Origin: Phycisphaerales bacterium
Lineage (GTDB): Bacteria; Planctomycetota; Phycisphaerae; Phycisphaerales; UBA1924
Direction: 5' to 3'
NCBI GenBank assembly: GCA_029213305.1
Contig: JARGPA010000008.1
Location: 58,768-122,767, forward strand
Length of the DNA: 64,000 nucleotides
This document shows positions 45,281 through 54,062 of the stretch, one piece after another; positions within the stretch are counted from its first letter, which is position 1; every line of letters starts with the position of its first letter. Under the pieces are notes generated by a model. It had not been told where the DNA came from and did not search any database. It saw only the letters and a program-made list of their open reading frames with translations. Position numbers and translations under genes: made by a program.

Positions 45281-46753
45281 TCAATTTTTGACAGAACCAC
45301 TCAACTGGTTGAGCTCTTCAAACTTCTTACCTGGGATTAGATACTCAAGCACATCTAATGCAGAGTATGAATCCTGACCTGGTTTCAAGAAGCGTGCGAT
45401 ATCCGCGACATCATCACCTGAAGTGATCAAAGCTTTCTCAAGAAGGCCGTCATTTTGTATCTGACCGAGATCGATGTTTGCCATTAATCCATTACAAACA
45501 CATTTGCGTCCGCGGGTGTCTTCTAGGTTCCCGCCTTTTTTAACATAATCTTCGATTGGTTCTGAAGGGCATCTCCAACCTATTTTTCCATCAGGTTTTT
45601 TGTACGCGTGTCTCAAGTAACCAAGATCACAGATCCGTGTCCGATCTTCATAACTCTTTTGATCGGAATGTGTGTTATCCATTTCAAGCACTTTGAATGG
45701 AAAACCTGTTGGAGATGCAACAGGATCAGTAAAGACCTTCGCGTTTCCTTGCTTGCTCAACTCAAGTGCTTGCGTCCTGATCGACTTGCTCATCCCTGAT
45801 TCGTCGCAATACGCAAATGCTGTTCCGATTTGTACGCCGGCCGCTCCGCTTTGGAGTGCGAATTCAACTCGATCAGGTTCCGCAAAGGAACCTGCGAGCC
45901 AGAATGGTAAACCAAGTGCTGAGATTGCAGCGAGATCTGCATCGTCGCGTTTACCGTAAATTGGTTCGCCTTCAACACTGAGTTGCATCTTTCCACGAGG
46001 AGGCGCGTTGTGTCCCCCTGCAGTTGGACCTTCAATGATGAACCCGTTGACTTTGCCGCTAGATTTACGAGCAAGCATGCTCGCGAGTGTTGCAGATGAA
46101 ACGATCGCATAGAAGTCAGGTCGATCGACTTCAGGTGCATTCCCTTCACAAAATGCATTGGGATCAAACTCGGAGACGACTTCTTCTCCAGGTTCTGTCC
46201 CAACGACATCAAGTCGAAGTTCAACAGGTTCTTTTCTGGAGAGTTTATCAAGAATCCCAGGAATGGACTTTGGGATACCAGCGCCCATCAGAACTGTAGA
46301 TACTCCTGCGAGCATCGCGCCATAAATCGAAGGCAAGTTCGGTAACTGAATCTTCTCAAGGAAGTTGATCCCGACTTGTCCGTCGTGCCCTTCCTTTGCA
46401 AGGAAGACTTCTACAAAGCTGGAAACTACAAGGAGCTCTTCGAGATGACGCGAAGGTTTTTTGGCCGGCATCGGTTTGGACTTGAACGGCTTGTCAGCCG
46501 CTTTACCGCCTTCAACGAAATACCGTTCAATGATCCTCTCTGCAACACCTGGAATCGGAAAACTCGCGAGCGCTCGACGGATATGTCCGCCGGGATCACC
46601 AACTTGTAATCGACGCGCCAAAATCACATCAAGAGCTGTACCTGATACCACTCCGAGTTGTCCAACTCGAGAAACTGCGTTCGCAAGACCCCAGCAAGAA
46701 ACCCCGGCTCCCATGCCGCCTTGAATGATTGTTGGTAGTGGACTCTGATTCAT
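45281..46753 (-). CDS. Nitronate monooxygenase-like flavoprotein (NPD family)
   Basis: A 490-residue TIM-barrel FMN protein. Visible motifs: IIQGGMGAGVS at the N terminus, GPTAGGHNAPP near residue 240 and FWLAGSF...GAAGVQIGTAF near 290-320, which make the FMN phosphate site of nitronate monooxygenases and PfaD/FabK relatives. The C-terminal 100 residues are unusual for simple monooxygenases and contain several cysteines (RICDLGYLRH, GWRCPSEP, RKCVCNGL), perhaps metal-binding. The length is nearer to the PfaD group than to the 320-residue enzymes. The substrate is unknown. It is the third of three minus-strand genes. Confidence 0.8.
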   Translation of the reverse strand: MNQSPLPTIIQGGMGAGVSCWGLANAVSRVGQLGVVSGTALDVILARRLQVGDPGGHIRRALASFPIPGVAERIIERYFVEGGKAADKPFKSKPMPAKKPSRHLEELLVVSSFVEVFLAKEGHDGQVGINFLEKIQLPNLPSIYGAMLAGVSTVLMGAGIPKSIPGILDKLSRKEPVELRLDVVGTEPGEEVVSEFDPNAFCEGNAPEVDRPDFYAIVSSATLASMLARKSSGKVNGFIIEGPTAGGHNAPPRGKMQLSVEGEPIYGKRDDADLAAISALGLPFWLAGSFAEPDRVEFALQSGAAGVQIGTAFAYCDESGMSKSIRTQALELSKQGNAKVFTDPVASPTGFPFKVLEMDNTHSDQKSYEDRTRICDLGYLRHAYKKPDGKIGWRCPSEPIEDYVKKGGNLEDTRGRKCVCNGLMANIDLGQIQNDGLLEKALITSGDDVADIARFLKPGQDSYSALDVLEYLIPGKKFEELNQLSGSVKN

Positions 46754-46864
46754 GCAGCAATGATCGTAGCGCGTCCATCAATCTAACCCCATCAAATACT
46801 TCATGTTCATCAACGAAAAACAGAATGTCGGGTCCAAACCATCAGCAACCGCGGTTCTGTCGAT

Positions 46865-47587
46865 TTAGAAGGCATGCATCACAATTGTCGCGTCGTGCCC
46901 CGCGAGATAATCGTGTCTCATTTGAACCAAAGGAGTCCGTTCAAGTGCCCAATCAAGCATCTGAGCAGGATCAAATCGGACTGCTGGAGCATTTGCAGGA
47001 GTTCGTTCACGATTATGTCGATTCGACAAGAAATTAAAAATCAGAGTCCCACGACCTGACGATTCAATCGCACTCCAAAAACGATGAAGCACATTTTGAG
47101 CATCGATCATTGACAATGTATTTAAGGACCCAGAGAACAGGAATACCTCGACATTTGCTTCATTGATCAGCAACTCAGGGAGTGATCCATCCGCAACAAA
47201 GTCCCCAACATCGATGATTGCTCGATGGACTCCCGCACTGAGGATCCGAGTACGGGCATGATCCGCCATTGCTTGGACGCCTTCAATACCGATGTATTGC
47301 TTGGGAAAACCTTGTTCGTTCTCTTTTTCGTGGAGTTGGTATTTCTCACTGAGGTAGATTGCGAGATCGCCTTGGCCGCACCCAAGATCTGCAACGACTC
47401 GATTTGATAGATGTCCCATCTCATCAAGCACTTCAAAGCGAGTCTTCTGTGCGTCTCGACTCATCCAGAGTTGTGCTTCAAACCCTGCGCCCATCTCACG
47501 GGTCGCTTTTTCGTACGGCTCAAGATACGGCCGATCAGAACTTGTTTCTTTGTTACTCATGCGTTTTTTCCCCATCCGTTTCCACAT
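46865..47587 (-). CDS. Class I SAM-dependent methyltransferase
   Basis: A 240-residue enzyme with a Rossmann methyltransferase fold. Motif I is VVADLGCGQGDLA near residue 67, and the acidic end of strand 2 is in YIGIEGVQ. Other parts do not show a recognisable substrate domain. The start at 47587 is supported by GGAGG 9 bases upstream; two further in-frame ATGs (47575, 47560) are alternatives. It lies 25 bases after the PfkB-type kinase on the same strand, so the two are likely cotranscribed. Confidence 0.85.
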   Translation of the reverse strand: MWKRMGKKRMSNKETSSDRPYLEPYEKATREMGAGFEAQLWMSRDAQKTRFEVLDEMGHLSNRVVADLGCGQGDLAIYLSEKYQLHEKENEQGFPKQYIGIEGVQAMADHARTRILSAGVHRAIIDVGDFVADGSLPELLINEANVEVFLFSGSLNTLSMIDAQNVLHRFWSAIESSGRGTLIFNFLSNRHNRERTPANAPAVRFDPAQMLDWALERTPLVQMRHDYLAGHDATIVMHAF

Positions 47588-47612
47588 CGAACGAAGCCTC
47601 CACGCTGATTAT

Positions 47613-48533
47613 TCAACCGAGTCGTATCATCTCTGCGAATTCATCAAATCGAGCATTTACATCCTTCTTATCGATCCCTCGCATGCGATCTAGGGAGAAT
47701 GACTCGACATTAAAACTCGCAATAATTGTGCCGTGCGCGAGTCCTTCTCGAACAGATTCAAACGATCCAAGATCGTGTCCGCCGCGCGCCGCGAGTCGAC
47801 CCATGAGTCCGCCTGCAAAAGTATCACCAGCGCCTGTTGGGTCAACAACCCGTTCAGTTGGGTATGCGGGTAATGCACAAATCCCATCTTCATGTACAAG
47901 AATACAACCGTGCTCACCTTTCTTGATCACCACAAATCGAGGCCCAAGCTCAAGGAGATGTTTCCCAGCAGTAACTGGGTTGCGATGTCCTGTGTAGAGT
48001 TCTGCTTCATCAAAGTTAAGAACCAATCCATCAACCTTACTGAGGAGTTGTGTCAGTTCTGGTTTTGCGATGTTGATCCAAAGATCCATCGTGTCAGCAA
48101 CACTCAGTTTCGCATCTGGAAACTGCTCAAGCATCCCCAACTGAACCATCGGATGTGAGTTTGCAAGAAAGACAACTTCCGAATCTCGGTACGATTCAGG
48201 AACCGGTGGCGGCGCCTCTTCAAGCACTCCAAGATCTGTGAAGAGCGTATCGCGATGATCCATATCATCGTGATATTTCCCACCCCAACGGAATGTTTTC
48301 GATCCCTTACGGACTTCGAGCCCAGTCGTATCCAATCCATCAAACGCTTTGAGCGAGTCGATAAATGCAACAGGGAAGTCATCCCCCACTGCCGCGACAA
48401 GTCGTGCTTGCGTGTAGAAAGAGGCTGCTGCTGCGAAGTAAACCGCCGAACCGCCGAGCAGATCTTCATGACGATCGCCTGCGGGTGTTTCGATGGTGTC
48501 GATACCGATTGTGCCTGTAACAATTAAACTCAT
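47613..48533 (-). CDS. PfkB family carbohydrate kinase
   Basis: A 306-residue ribokinase-like enzyme. It begins MSLIVTGTIGIDTIETPAG, carries GGSAVYFAAAASFY in the substrate lid region and ends with the signature VDPTGAGDTFAGGLMG with the catalytic Asp. The family phosphorylates sugars, nucleosides or similar; the wording VGDDFP and FRWGGKYHDD does not settle the substrate. The ATG at 48533 is taken instead of a TTG at 48539. Probably the first gene of a minus-strand group with the methyltransferase and the nitronate monooxygenase-like gene. Confidence 0.88.
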   Translation of the reverse strand: MSLIVTGTIGIDTIETPAGDRHEDLLGGSAVYFAAAASFYTQARLVAAVGDDFPVAFIDSLKAFDGLDTTGLEVRKGSKTFRWGGKYHDDMDHRDTLFTDLGVLEEAPPPVPESYRDSEVVFLANSHPMVQLGMLEQFPDAKLSVADTMDLWINIAKPELTQLLSKVDGLVLNFDEAELYTGHRNPVTAGKHLLELGPRFVVIKKGEHGCILVHEDGICALPAYPTERVVDPTGAGDTFAGGLMGRLAARGGHDLGSFESVREGLAHGTIIASFNVESFSLDRMRGIDKKDVNARFDEFAEMIRLG

Positions 48534-48603
48534 AAACAATCATAGGCCAGCGTGCAACTTTTCGTATTTACATCCGTAGAACCATTCACATACAGGAGAT
48601 TAT

Positions 48604-49539
48604 ATGACCATTAAACTCACACAACCGTTTACACGAATCCCGTTTTTGCTCGCAATTGGCATCTCGATCGCGTCTGCAACTCTGGCAATTGCAGGCCAAG
48701 GTTCAAATGAATCAAAGAACACCAAACCAACGCAGATCATGGAATCAAAGCCAAAATCTGAAATATCCAAAGCTATTCATGAGTACGCACTTGCTCGATA
48801 CGCTGGAGATGTCCAAGGCGTCCGTTCTCGCTTACATCCAGCGCTTGCGAGTCGCACCATCGCAGACACCTACTGGGGTCAACCATCAGATGAATGGGTC
48901 CGACCGCTTACATTTGAGGGAACATCATTCCTTAAAACCAGTGCAAATCGGGTTCTCCTTGATAACCCAAACTCAGGACGAGTCGAAATCACAGTACACG
49001 ATATCGCTCAGATAACCGCCGCTGCAACGCTGATCTCTGAAGACCGCATTGAGATGCTGCACTTGATTCTCTTCAATGATCAATGGTTGATCGCGGATAT
49101 CGTCACCAATTTCCTTAGCAATCCAGGCGATAAAGCGACCGCAAAAACAACCCGTCATGATGAATCTATCACGAAAATTCTCACAGATTATTGTGTTGGT
49201 TTTTATGAAATCGATGGACAAAAAGTACAAAACACATGCCATCCGATACTCTCAAAACGGGCCGTAGAGCATAACGAAGAAGGAAATTTCGATTTTTTGC
49301 GGCAGATCACCTACGAAGAAATTGAAATCCTCGGCGAAACCTTCAACAAATCCTTTGGGTTCGAGCCCGATGCTCGATGCGTCGTCGAAATCTATGAAGT
49401 CCGAGGCGACATAGCCATCGCCAAAATGACCGGCACTGTCTGGTTTGATTATTTCCAACTTCTAAAAGTAGATAACGAATGGACCATCATCAACATCATG
49501 TTCGAATCACTCCCACGTGATCAGTGGGCTGATGTCTAA
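48604..49539 (+). CDS. Exported protein with two NTF2/lumazine-binding-like domains
   Basis: A 311-residue protein with signal peptide (IPFLLAIGISIASATLAIAG) and CAGGAG before the ATG. It has two copies of the putative lumazine-binding domain of the NTF2-like superfamily, at about residues 55-165 and 185-305. Each has the order IxKxxxxYxxxxYxxDxxxVxxxxHPxLxxR, then a beta-strand with VEI...D and I...W at the end (for example NDQWLIADI, DNEWTIINI). NTF2-like proteins bind small ligands or act as enzymes; the function here is unknown. It is divergent from the PfkB gene with a 70-base gap. Confidence 0.78.
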   Translation: MTIKLTQPFTRIPFLLAIGISIASATLAIAGQGSNESKNTKPTQIMESKPKSEISKAIHEYALARYAGDVQGVRSRLHPALASRTIADTYWGQPSDEWVRPLTFEGTSFLKTSANRVLLDNPNSGRVEITVHDIAQITAAATLISEDRIEMLHLILFNDQWLIADIVTNFLSNPGDKATAKTTRHDESITKILTDYCVGFYEIDGQKVQNTCHPILSKRAVEHNEEGNFDFLRQITYEEIEILGETFNKSFGFEPDARCVVEIYEVRGDIAIAKMTGTVWFDYFQLLKVDNEWTIINIMFESLPRDQWADV

Positions 49540-49546
49540 ATCAATA

Positions 49547-50464
49547 TCATGGTCCGATCTCGATCTTGGGTGACCATTTGAGCCAATCCTCATCAACGCT
49601 GTCAGCCAACTCGAATGTATCCCCTACTGAAGCCCGCTCGCCGGGCTTTTTACTTGGAGTTGCGAGAGAGACAGACGATGACATTGCTGCTTCGAGTGAG
49701 TCTGCTTGGACGCTTAATCCACTAAAGATTCCGAAATCGACACCGACGCCTCCGGATCTCCAGAATCTTGTTTTCTCATGGATTAAAGGCGTAAATCGAG
49801 CATCTATATCAATACTGATCATGACTCCAGTAGAGTCGTTCGTCAATTGCGCCCCGCGTACAGTGCCGACACGGATCTCACGATAAAGCACAGGATTCCC
49901 GGGGGACAAGGTCCCCAAACGATCAGACATCAAGATGAATCGCATTGAACCGTCGCCTGCTGGTTCTCCTGCAGGTGCGTCAGTCATTGCGATAAACTCA
50001 AACTGAGCAGATTGATCATCACCCCCAGGTTGCAACGCGATATATCTCGGCCCAACAAGTGTGTCGAGGCCTGCAACTTTCCCAAGACTCAATCTCGCTT
50101 TAACTAACCAGAACTTTGTTCCCTCAGACGCTAACTCGGAAGTTTCAGGTTTGAGTTCTGCAAAAACATCAACATTCGTCAAATCATCTGCAAGGGACAC
50201 TTTGCGAACCACCCCAACAGTGACGCCGCGATGTTTGATCTCAGTCCCGGGTTCTATCCCGCCTGCATCGAGAAACTTGATTGTGATCATGGTTCCTTGA
50301 TCTTCGGACACTTGAGTCCAAACAAGAAACCCAACGACTACAAGTGCAAGCACGGGGACGATCCAAGCAAAAGACCATCGACGAGGCCGAACAGTTGCAA
50401 CTGGGACTCCCTTCGAGACTTGACACGTTTCTTTTGAGGATACTCGATCATCTTGATCAGCCAT
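49547..50464 (-). CDS. MCE/MlaD domain protein (PqiB-like, short)
   Basis: A 305-residue protein with one N-terminal transmembrane helix (WIVPVLALVVVGFLVW). Two MCE domains follow: GGIEPGTEIKHRGVTVGVV (about residue 70) and LSPGNPVLYREIRVGTV (about 185). These proteins form hexameric rings or tubes for lipid transport between the membranes of the envelope. E. coli PqiB has three MCE domains and about 550 residues, so this is a shortened form. The ATG at 50464 overlaps the end of the pqiA-like gene by 8 bases, showing translational coupling; TTG at 50476 is less likely. Confidence 0.88.
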   Translation of the reverse strand: MADQDDRVSSKETCQVSKGVPVATVRPRRWSFAWIVPVLALVVVGFLVWTQVSEDQGTMITIKFLDAGGIEPGTEIKHRGVTVGVVRKVSLADDLTNVDVFAELKPETSELASEGTKFWLVKARLSLGKVAGLDTLVGPRYIALQPGGDDQSAQFEFIAMTDAPAGEPAGDGSMRFILMSDRLGTLSPGNPVLYREIRVGTVRGAQLTNDSTGVMISIDIDARFTPLIHEKTRFWRSGGVGVDFGIFSGLSVQADSLEAAMSSSVSLATPSKKPGERASVGDTFELADSVDEDWLKWSPKIEIGP

Positions 50465-51119
50465 GCACAATCCCAACTTTCATCTTGTTTGTATCCTTCC
50501 AGATCACATGCGGATCGAACATGGCTGAAGAAAGCAAACTTAAAAAGACGACTGCTCCGAACAAAATAACACCTGGGCCCGGCGTAACAGTTACGAGATC
50601 TCCGAGCTTGACGATCGCAACGAGGACCGCGATCAAAAGCACATCAACCATCCCCCATCGACCAACAAGTTCAATGACTCGATATGCTCGCGCCCGATCG
50701 CGCAAGCTCAATGATCGCCTACCCAAACAAAGCATGAGTAACAATCCGAGTTTTCCAATTGGAGCAAGCACCGAAAAGAGCAATACGACCAACCCGATGA
50801 ACAGGTGCCCCTCTGCAAGGAGACCAACCATACCCGACCATATGGATGCTTCTGATTCATAACCGAATCGTTCAATTTGCATCACAGGGAGGGACATCGC
50901 AACTGGATAGAGGATTAACGCAGCGAGAGCGATCGCAGCTGTGCGTGATCGAGTCCTAGGATGCACATCCTTACGAATCACAGTTAGGCATTGAGTACAA
51001 CACGCAACAGACCCTCGATTCATCAAAGGCAAGGAATGTACCAATCCACAGCAATGACAGGCTGCCAGTTCATTCATCACTTTGTCAAGGTTTTGATTCC
51101 CTATCTGACTCGATTCCAT
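50457..51119 (-). CDS. PqiA-like membrane protein (single PqiA unit)
   Basis: A 220-residue protein. A zinc-ribbon-like N terminus (CHCCGLVHSLP...CCTQCLTV) precedes four transmembrane helices (ALAALILYPVAMSLPVM...; GHLFIGLVVLLFSVLAP...; VDVLLIAVLVAIVKLG; PGVILFGAVVFLSLLS). The E. coli PqiA has two such units in tandem; this protein has only one. It is the partner of the PqiB-like protein downstream. Together they presumably move lipids through the envelope. No PqiC follows: the next gene on the left is convergent. Confidence 0.9.
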   Translation of the reverse strand: MESSQIGNQNLDKVMNELAACHCCGLVHSLPLMNRGSVACCTQCLTVIRKDVHPRTRSRTAAIALAALILYPVAMSLPVMQIERFGYESEASIWSGMVGLLAEGHLFIGLVVLLFSVLAPIGKLGLLLMLCLGRRSLSLRDRARAYRVIELVGRWGMVDVLLIAVLVAIVKLGDLVTVTPGPGVILFGAVVFLSLLSSAMFDPHVIWKDTNKMKVGIVHG

Positions 51120-51696
51120 TCTCTCATCTTAGGGATTTGGGTCACCTTGATTACTGGGATACGAACTCTTTTTCAATTGAATGTTGCTCTTGTTCGACTC
51201 AATTGATTCCGGTTTCATTGAATTGATTAGTTTTTTTGAAGATAGATTTCTCGATCTATATAGACACATCAATTCCCTGTTTATGAGTAATAGAATAACT
51301 TTTATTTTATCATTATCTCGTTGTCGCATCGCTTACAAGCCTGTTTGAAGGGTTTGTTTCGCAAAGAATCTAATCGACCTTGAAACACTTTGAGGAAGCT
51401 TCGCGAATACCATGTTGTACTCGTTTGTAAAACGGCGAGTCAAGTGGGGATCGATTCAACTTAAAGTTGAACATCCAAAATACAACTTGTTGGCACTCAC
51501 AAACAGAAGAAATTGTTCATCTGTAAGCGCCATCATTGTGCACCGAATCAAGAGGCATCAAATGATACACTCACTCCAATCAGTACTGCTTTGCTCCTGG
51601 GAATTGATTCATAAGAGTGCGAATACTTATGCGAACAAAAACCACATATCTGCAACACATCTCCAGAGCGCTGTTGTGATATACCGTTGAAAGGAT
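51120..51696. other. Intergenic stretch without a convincing gene
   Basis: About 580 AT-rich bases lie between the pqiA-like gene and the hairpin chain that begins at 51697. The longest frame, 92 codons at 51412-51690, has no ribosome binding site and a codon and residue content unlike neighbouring genes, so I do not annotate it. The right part would contain the promoter of the candidate RNA; GATATACC at about 51678-51685 could be a -10 element, but the match is loose. Confidence 0.4.
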
Positions 51697-52009
51697 AAGC
51701 GGGGCTAGGCAAAGAGGGTTGCCAAACAGATCACCATTGCGATCAAGCCCCGCTTCCTTTCGACCTGACGAATACCGGGTTACGCCGGGTGGGTAAAAGA
51801 CTGAAGCCTACGAAATCATGATGTGCTTGCATGTGATTTCCGAAGCCAACAAACACAGTGTCAGGGAGGATCGTCATCGTCCCCAACCGACCTGATACTG
51901 CTCTCCGATCGGGCTTCTCGCCCGATCGGGGTTTCGGGAGGGCCCGGTCTCTTAGCGAGGCCGGGGCCAATGCCGGGCATGGGAAGGCGAGAGCCCATGC
52001 CCGGTTTTT
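51697..52009 (+). ncRNA. Candidate structured non-coding RNA with own terminator
   Basis: A series of stems spans the region. The first (51697-51706 with 51746-51755, 10 perfect pairs) encloses smaller helices (GGCAA/TTGCC at 51708-51712 and 51719-51723). Next come CCGG/CCGG (51775-51788), GAAATCA/TGATTTC (51812-51818 and 51834-51840), a 10-pair helix 51856-51865 with 51891-51900, a perfect 10-pair hairpin 51905-51914 with 51920-51929, another GC-rich one at 51941-51968 and finally the terminator. No open frame fits. I find no tmRNA tag, CCA end, RNase P or standard SRP consensus. It could be an unknown RNA class or a group of protein-binding repeats. The strand is inferred from the terminator. 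Confidence 0.5.
51973..52009 (+). terminator. Strong rho-independent terminator
   Basis: CCGGGCATGGG (51973-51983) pairs perfectly with CCCATGCCCGG (51994-52004) around a 10-base loop and is followed by five T residues. No coding gene lies upstream on the plus strand within 2.4 kb, so it must end something else, most simply the candidate RNA. This is the best direct evidence for transcription of the region. Confidence 0.85.
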
Positions 52010-52020
52010 CATTTTTGAAT

Positions 52021-52054
52021 ACAATAAAAAACACTGCCCAAAGATGGGCAGTGT
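52021..52054 (-). terminator. Terminator of the first VCBS/dockerin gene
   Basis: ACACTGCCC (52031-52039) pairs with GGGCAGTGT (52046-52054) around a six-base loop. Read on the minus strand the stem is followed by TTTTTATTGT. It stands about 60 bases after the stop codon of the gene at 52118-53812. Confidence 0.85.
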
Positions 52055-52117
52055 TTGTAACTGTTTCGCATTTTAGAGCAACTCGAGCAAAGCTCGCAAA
52101 GGGATCAATCGTCCCGA

Positions 52118-53812
52118 TTATGGGCCAGCAGTGAAGCCGCGAACTGAAGGAGTCCGGAGTCCGAGTCCCATCTCAACGAGGTCATCGATATCAATATCGA
52201 AATCGCCGTCAAAGTCGAAAATCTCTTCACCTGGTTCAATCACTCCATTGAGCCCGGTACGGGCCGCGATAGCCATTGAAAGCTCGAACCAATCGATCCG
52301 ACCGTTTCCGTTTGGATCACCCAAGCGTGACTCAGGGTAAAGAGTCCAAGTTTGATTTGCAGGAGCATTTGTAAGTGTTCTGGTTTCGCCGCCGTTGAAG
52401 ATGATTGTGATGTCATCAACCTGCTTTGCACTCCCTAAACCATAGTGAAGTGTGTGCTCTTCGTTTGCTTTGTAGTTCACTCCTGAACGAACTTCACGGA
52501 CCTGATCTTTGCCGTCAACTGTGATATCAACACATGTTCCCAGTGCGAACTGATTCGCATTGTTCCCGACTACATTGAATCGCACCCAGTTGTTGGTTGC
52601 TGCGTCGACTGAGTTGTTGATGTAGAGATGTGCTTTTCCGTTTGTGTCGCCTGACAGGATATCGAGATCGTTGTCGCCATCCACATCGCCTACTGCGACA
52701 CAGAACACATCTGAGATTTCTGCAACACCTGCAGAAGGAGCTTCATCAACGAGAGGCCATGTCTGCGAACCACGGTACAAGCGGTTTGGACCCTGCATGT
52801 TACAGACATAAAGATCGAGCTCAGTATCGTTGTCGAAATCCGCGAATACCGTTCCCCAACCGACATAATAACTTCCTACTCCCGCAGCGACGGTCTGATC
52901 AATATAAGCGCCGACACCATCATGCATAAGGAGTTTATTTCCAGGCATGGTATTCGTGACATACAAATCGAAGAAACCGTCGAAGTTGATATCCCCTACT
53001 GCGATTCCCATGCAATCGACATACGCGAATGCATTGGCAGCTGCGGTCACTTCAGTAAATGAACCGTCGCCGTTATTGCTGTAAAGTCTGTTGTGCCAAG
53101 ACCCTCCGGACCCCTTATCAGTTCCAAGGTATAGATCGTCGTCGCCGTCACGATCATAATCAAAGAATGAACTCAGAAGCGTCGGATCAGGTCCAGCATC
53201 AATCCCCATAGGGCCTGCGAGGTCGGTGAAAGTGCCATCGCCGTTGTTGTGGAAGAAGTAGTTTCGTGTTGGATCACCGTTCTGACCTGTACGAACTGGG
53301 GCATAGAGATCGACGAATCCATCATTGTCTACATCACTCCAGCTTGATCCGAATGCTGCACAGTTAATATCTACTCCCGCAGCTGGAGCAACATCAACGA
53401 ATGTGAAGTTCCCATCATTACGATACAAGCGCGTCGGGGTAAGCCAGCCGTTGATGAGGATGTCGAGATCACCGTCGTTGTCGTAATCTGCAGCGCTGAG
53501 TCCACTGATTTCGTTAATCCCTGTGATACCAGAATTAAGAGATCGATCAGTGAAGTTGCCTGTGCCGTCATTTTCGTAAATCGCGACTGACAAGTCATCT
53601 GCGCCTGAGATGACAATATCAAGATCACCATCGCCGTCGAGATCTGACATGATCATGCCTGATCCGAACTGTGCGTAGTTAATACCGATCTCATAGTCAA
53701 TACCACGAGCAATTGCTTCGTCACTAAAGCTCAGTGGATTCGAAGCGATTGCAGATCCTGCGAGCCCGGTGATTAGGCAGACAGATACAGCTAACTGATG
53801 TTGAATATTCAT
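52118..53812 (-). CDS. Secreted VCBS/FG-GAP repeat protein with UnbV-like and dockerin-like domains
   Basis: A 564-residue exported protein with signal peptide (LAVSVCLITGLAGSAIA). At least seven Ca-binding FG-GAP/VCBS units are visible, such as DLDGDGDLDIVISG, DYDNDGDLDILING, DVDNDGFVDLYAP and DYDRDGDDDLYLG, presumably forming a beta-propeller. An ASPIC/UnbV-like domain follows (REVRSGVNYKANEEHTLHYGLG). The C terminus holds a pair of EF-hand loops, DPNGNGRIDWFEL and DFDGDFDIDIDDL, resembling a type I dockerin. This is the CRTAC1-like architecture frequent in Planctomycetota. Likely a Ca-dependent surface or matrix protein. No cohesin is present in the window. Confidence 0.9.
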   Translation of the reverse strand: MNIQHQLAVSVCLITGLAGSAIASNPLSFSDEAIARGIDYEIGINYAQFGSGMIMSDLDGDGDLDIVISGADDLSVAIYENDGTGNFTDRSLNSGITGINEISGLSAADYDNDGDLDILINGWLTPTRLYRNDGNFTFVDVAPAAGVDINCAAFGSSWSDVDNDGFVDLYAPVRTGQNGDPTRNYFFHNNGDGTFTDLAGPMGIDAGPDPTLLSSFFDYDRDGDDDLYLGTDKGSGGSWHNRLYSNNGDGSFTEVTAAANAFAYVDCMGIAVGDINFDGFFDLYVTNTMPGNKLLMHDGVGAYIDQTVAAGVGSYYVGWGTVFADFDNDTELDLYVCNMQGPNRLYRGSQTWPLVDEAPSAGVAEISDVFCVAVGDVDGDNDLDILSGDTNGKAHLYINNSVDAATNNWVRFNVVGNNANQFALGTCVDITVDGKDQVREVRSGVNYKANEEHTLHYGLGSAKQVDDITIIFNGGETRTLTNAPANQTWTLYPESRLGDPNGNGRIDWFELSMAIAARTGLNGVIEPGEEIFDFDGDFDIDIDDLVEMGLGLRTPSVRGFTAGP

Positions 53813-54062
53813 ATCTTTGCACTCTCTCTATGCTGAAAAAATTAAGAATTTCCAGTCGTATTCGTCACAACAACACAGGATTATGACCAATGAATAGATC
53901 AATTTCCTGCCCCCTCTATGATATTAAGATACTCCAATTTTCTCTAAAACCGAAGCCTTATCTAGTCAAAAACTTGTTCGGTGTTTGATTTGTCTATTTC
54001 CCATTGGATATTCGGTCTATTTTCGGACATTTTAACAAAACAGACGGATAAGAGGTGAAATC

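Noticed and set aside
51412..51690. 92-codon plus-strand open frame between the pqiA-like gene and the hairpin region
   Set aside because: No ribosome binding site, unusual residue composition and no recognisable domain; it lies in AT-rich intergenic DNA where such frames arise by chance.
51750..51780. Minus-strand segment similar to the SRP RNA tetraloop region (CAGGTC, GAAA, GGAAGC)
   Set aside because: One base is missing on the 5' side, and the flanking bases cannot form the long hairpin of an SRP RNA. The segment is part of the arm of the first stem of the candidate RNA on the plus strand.
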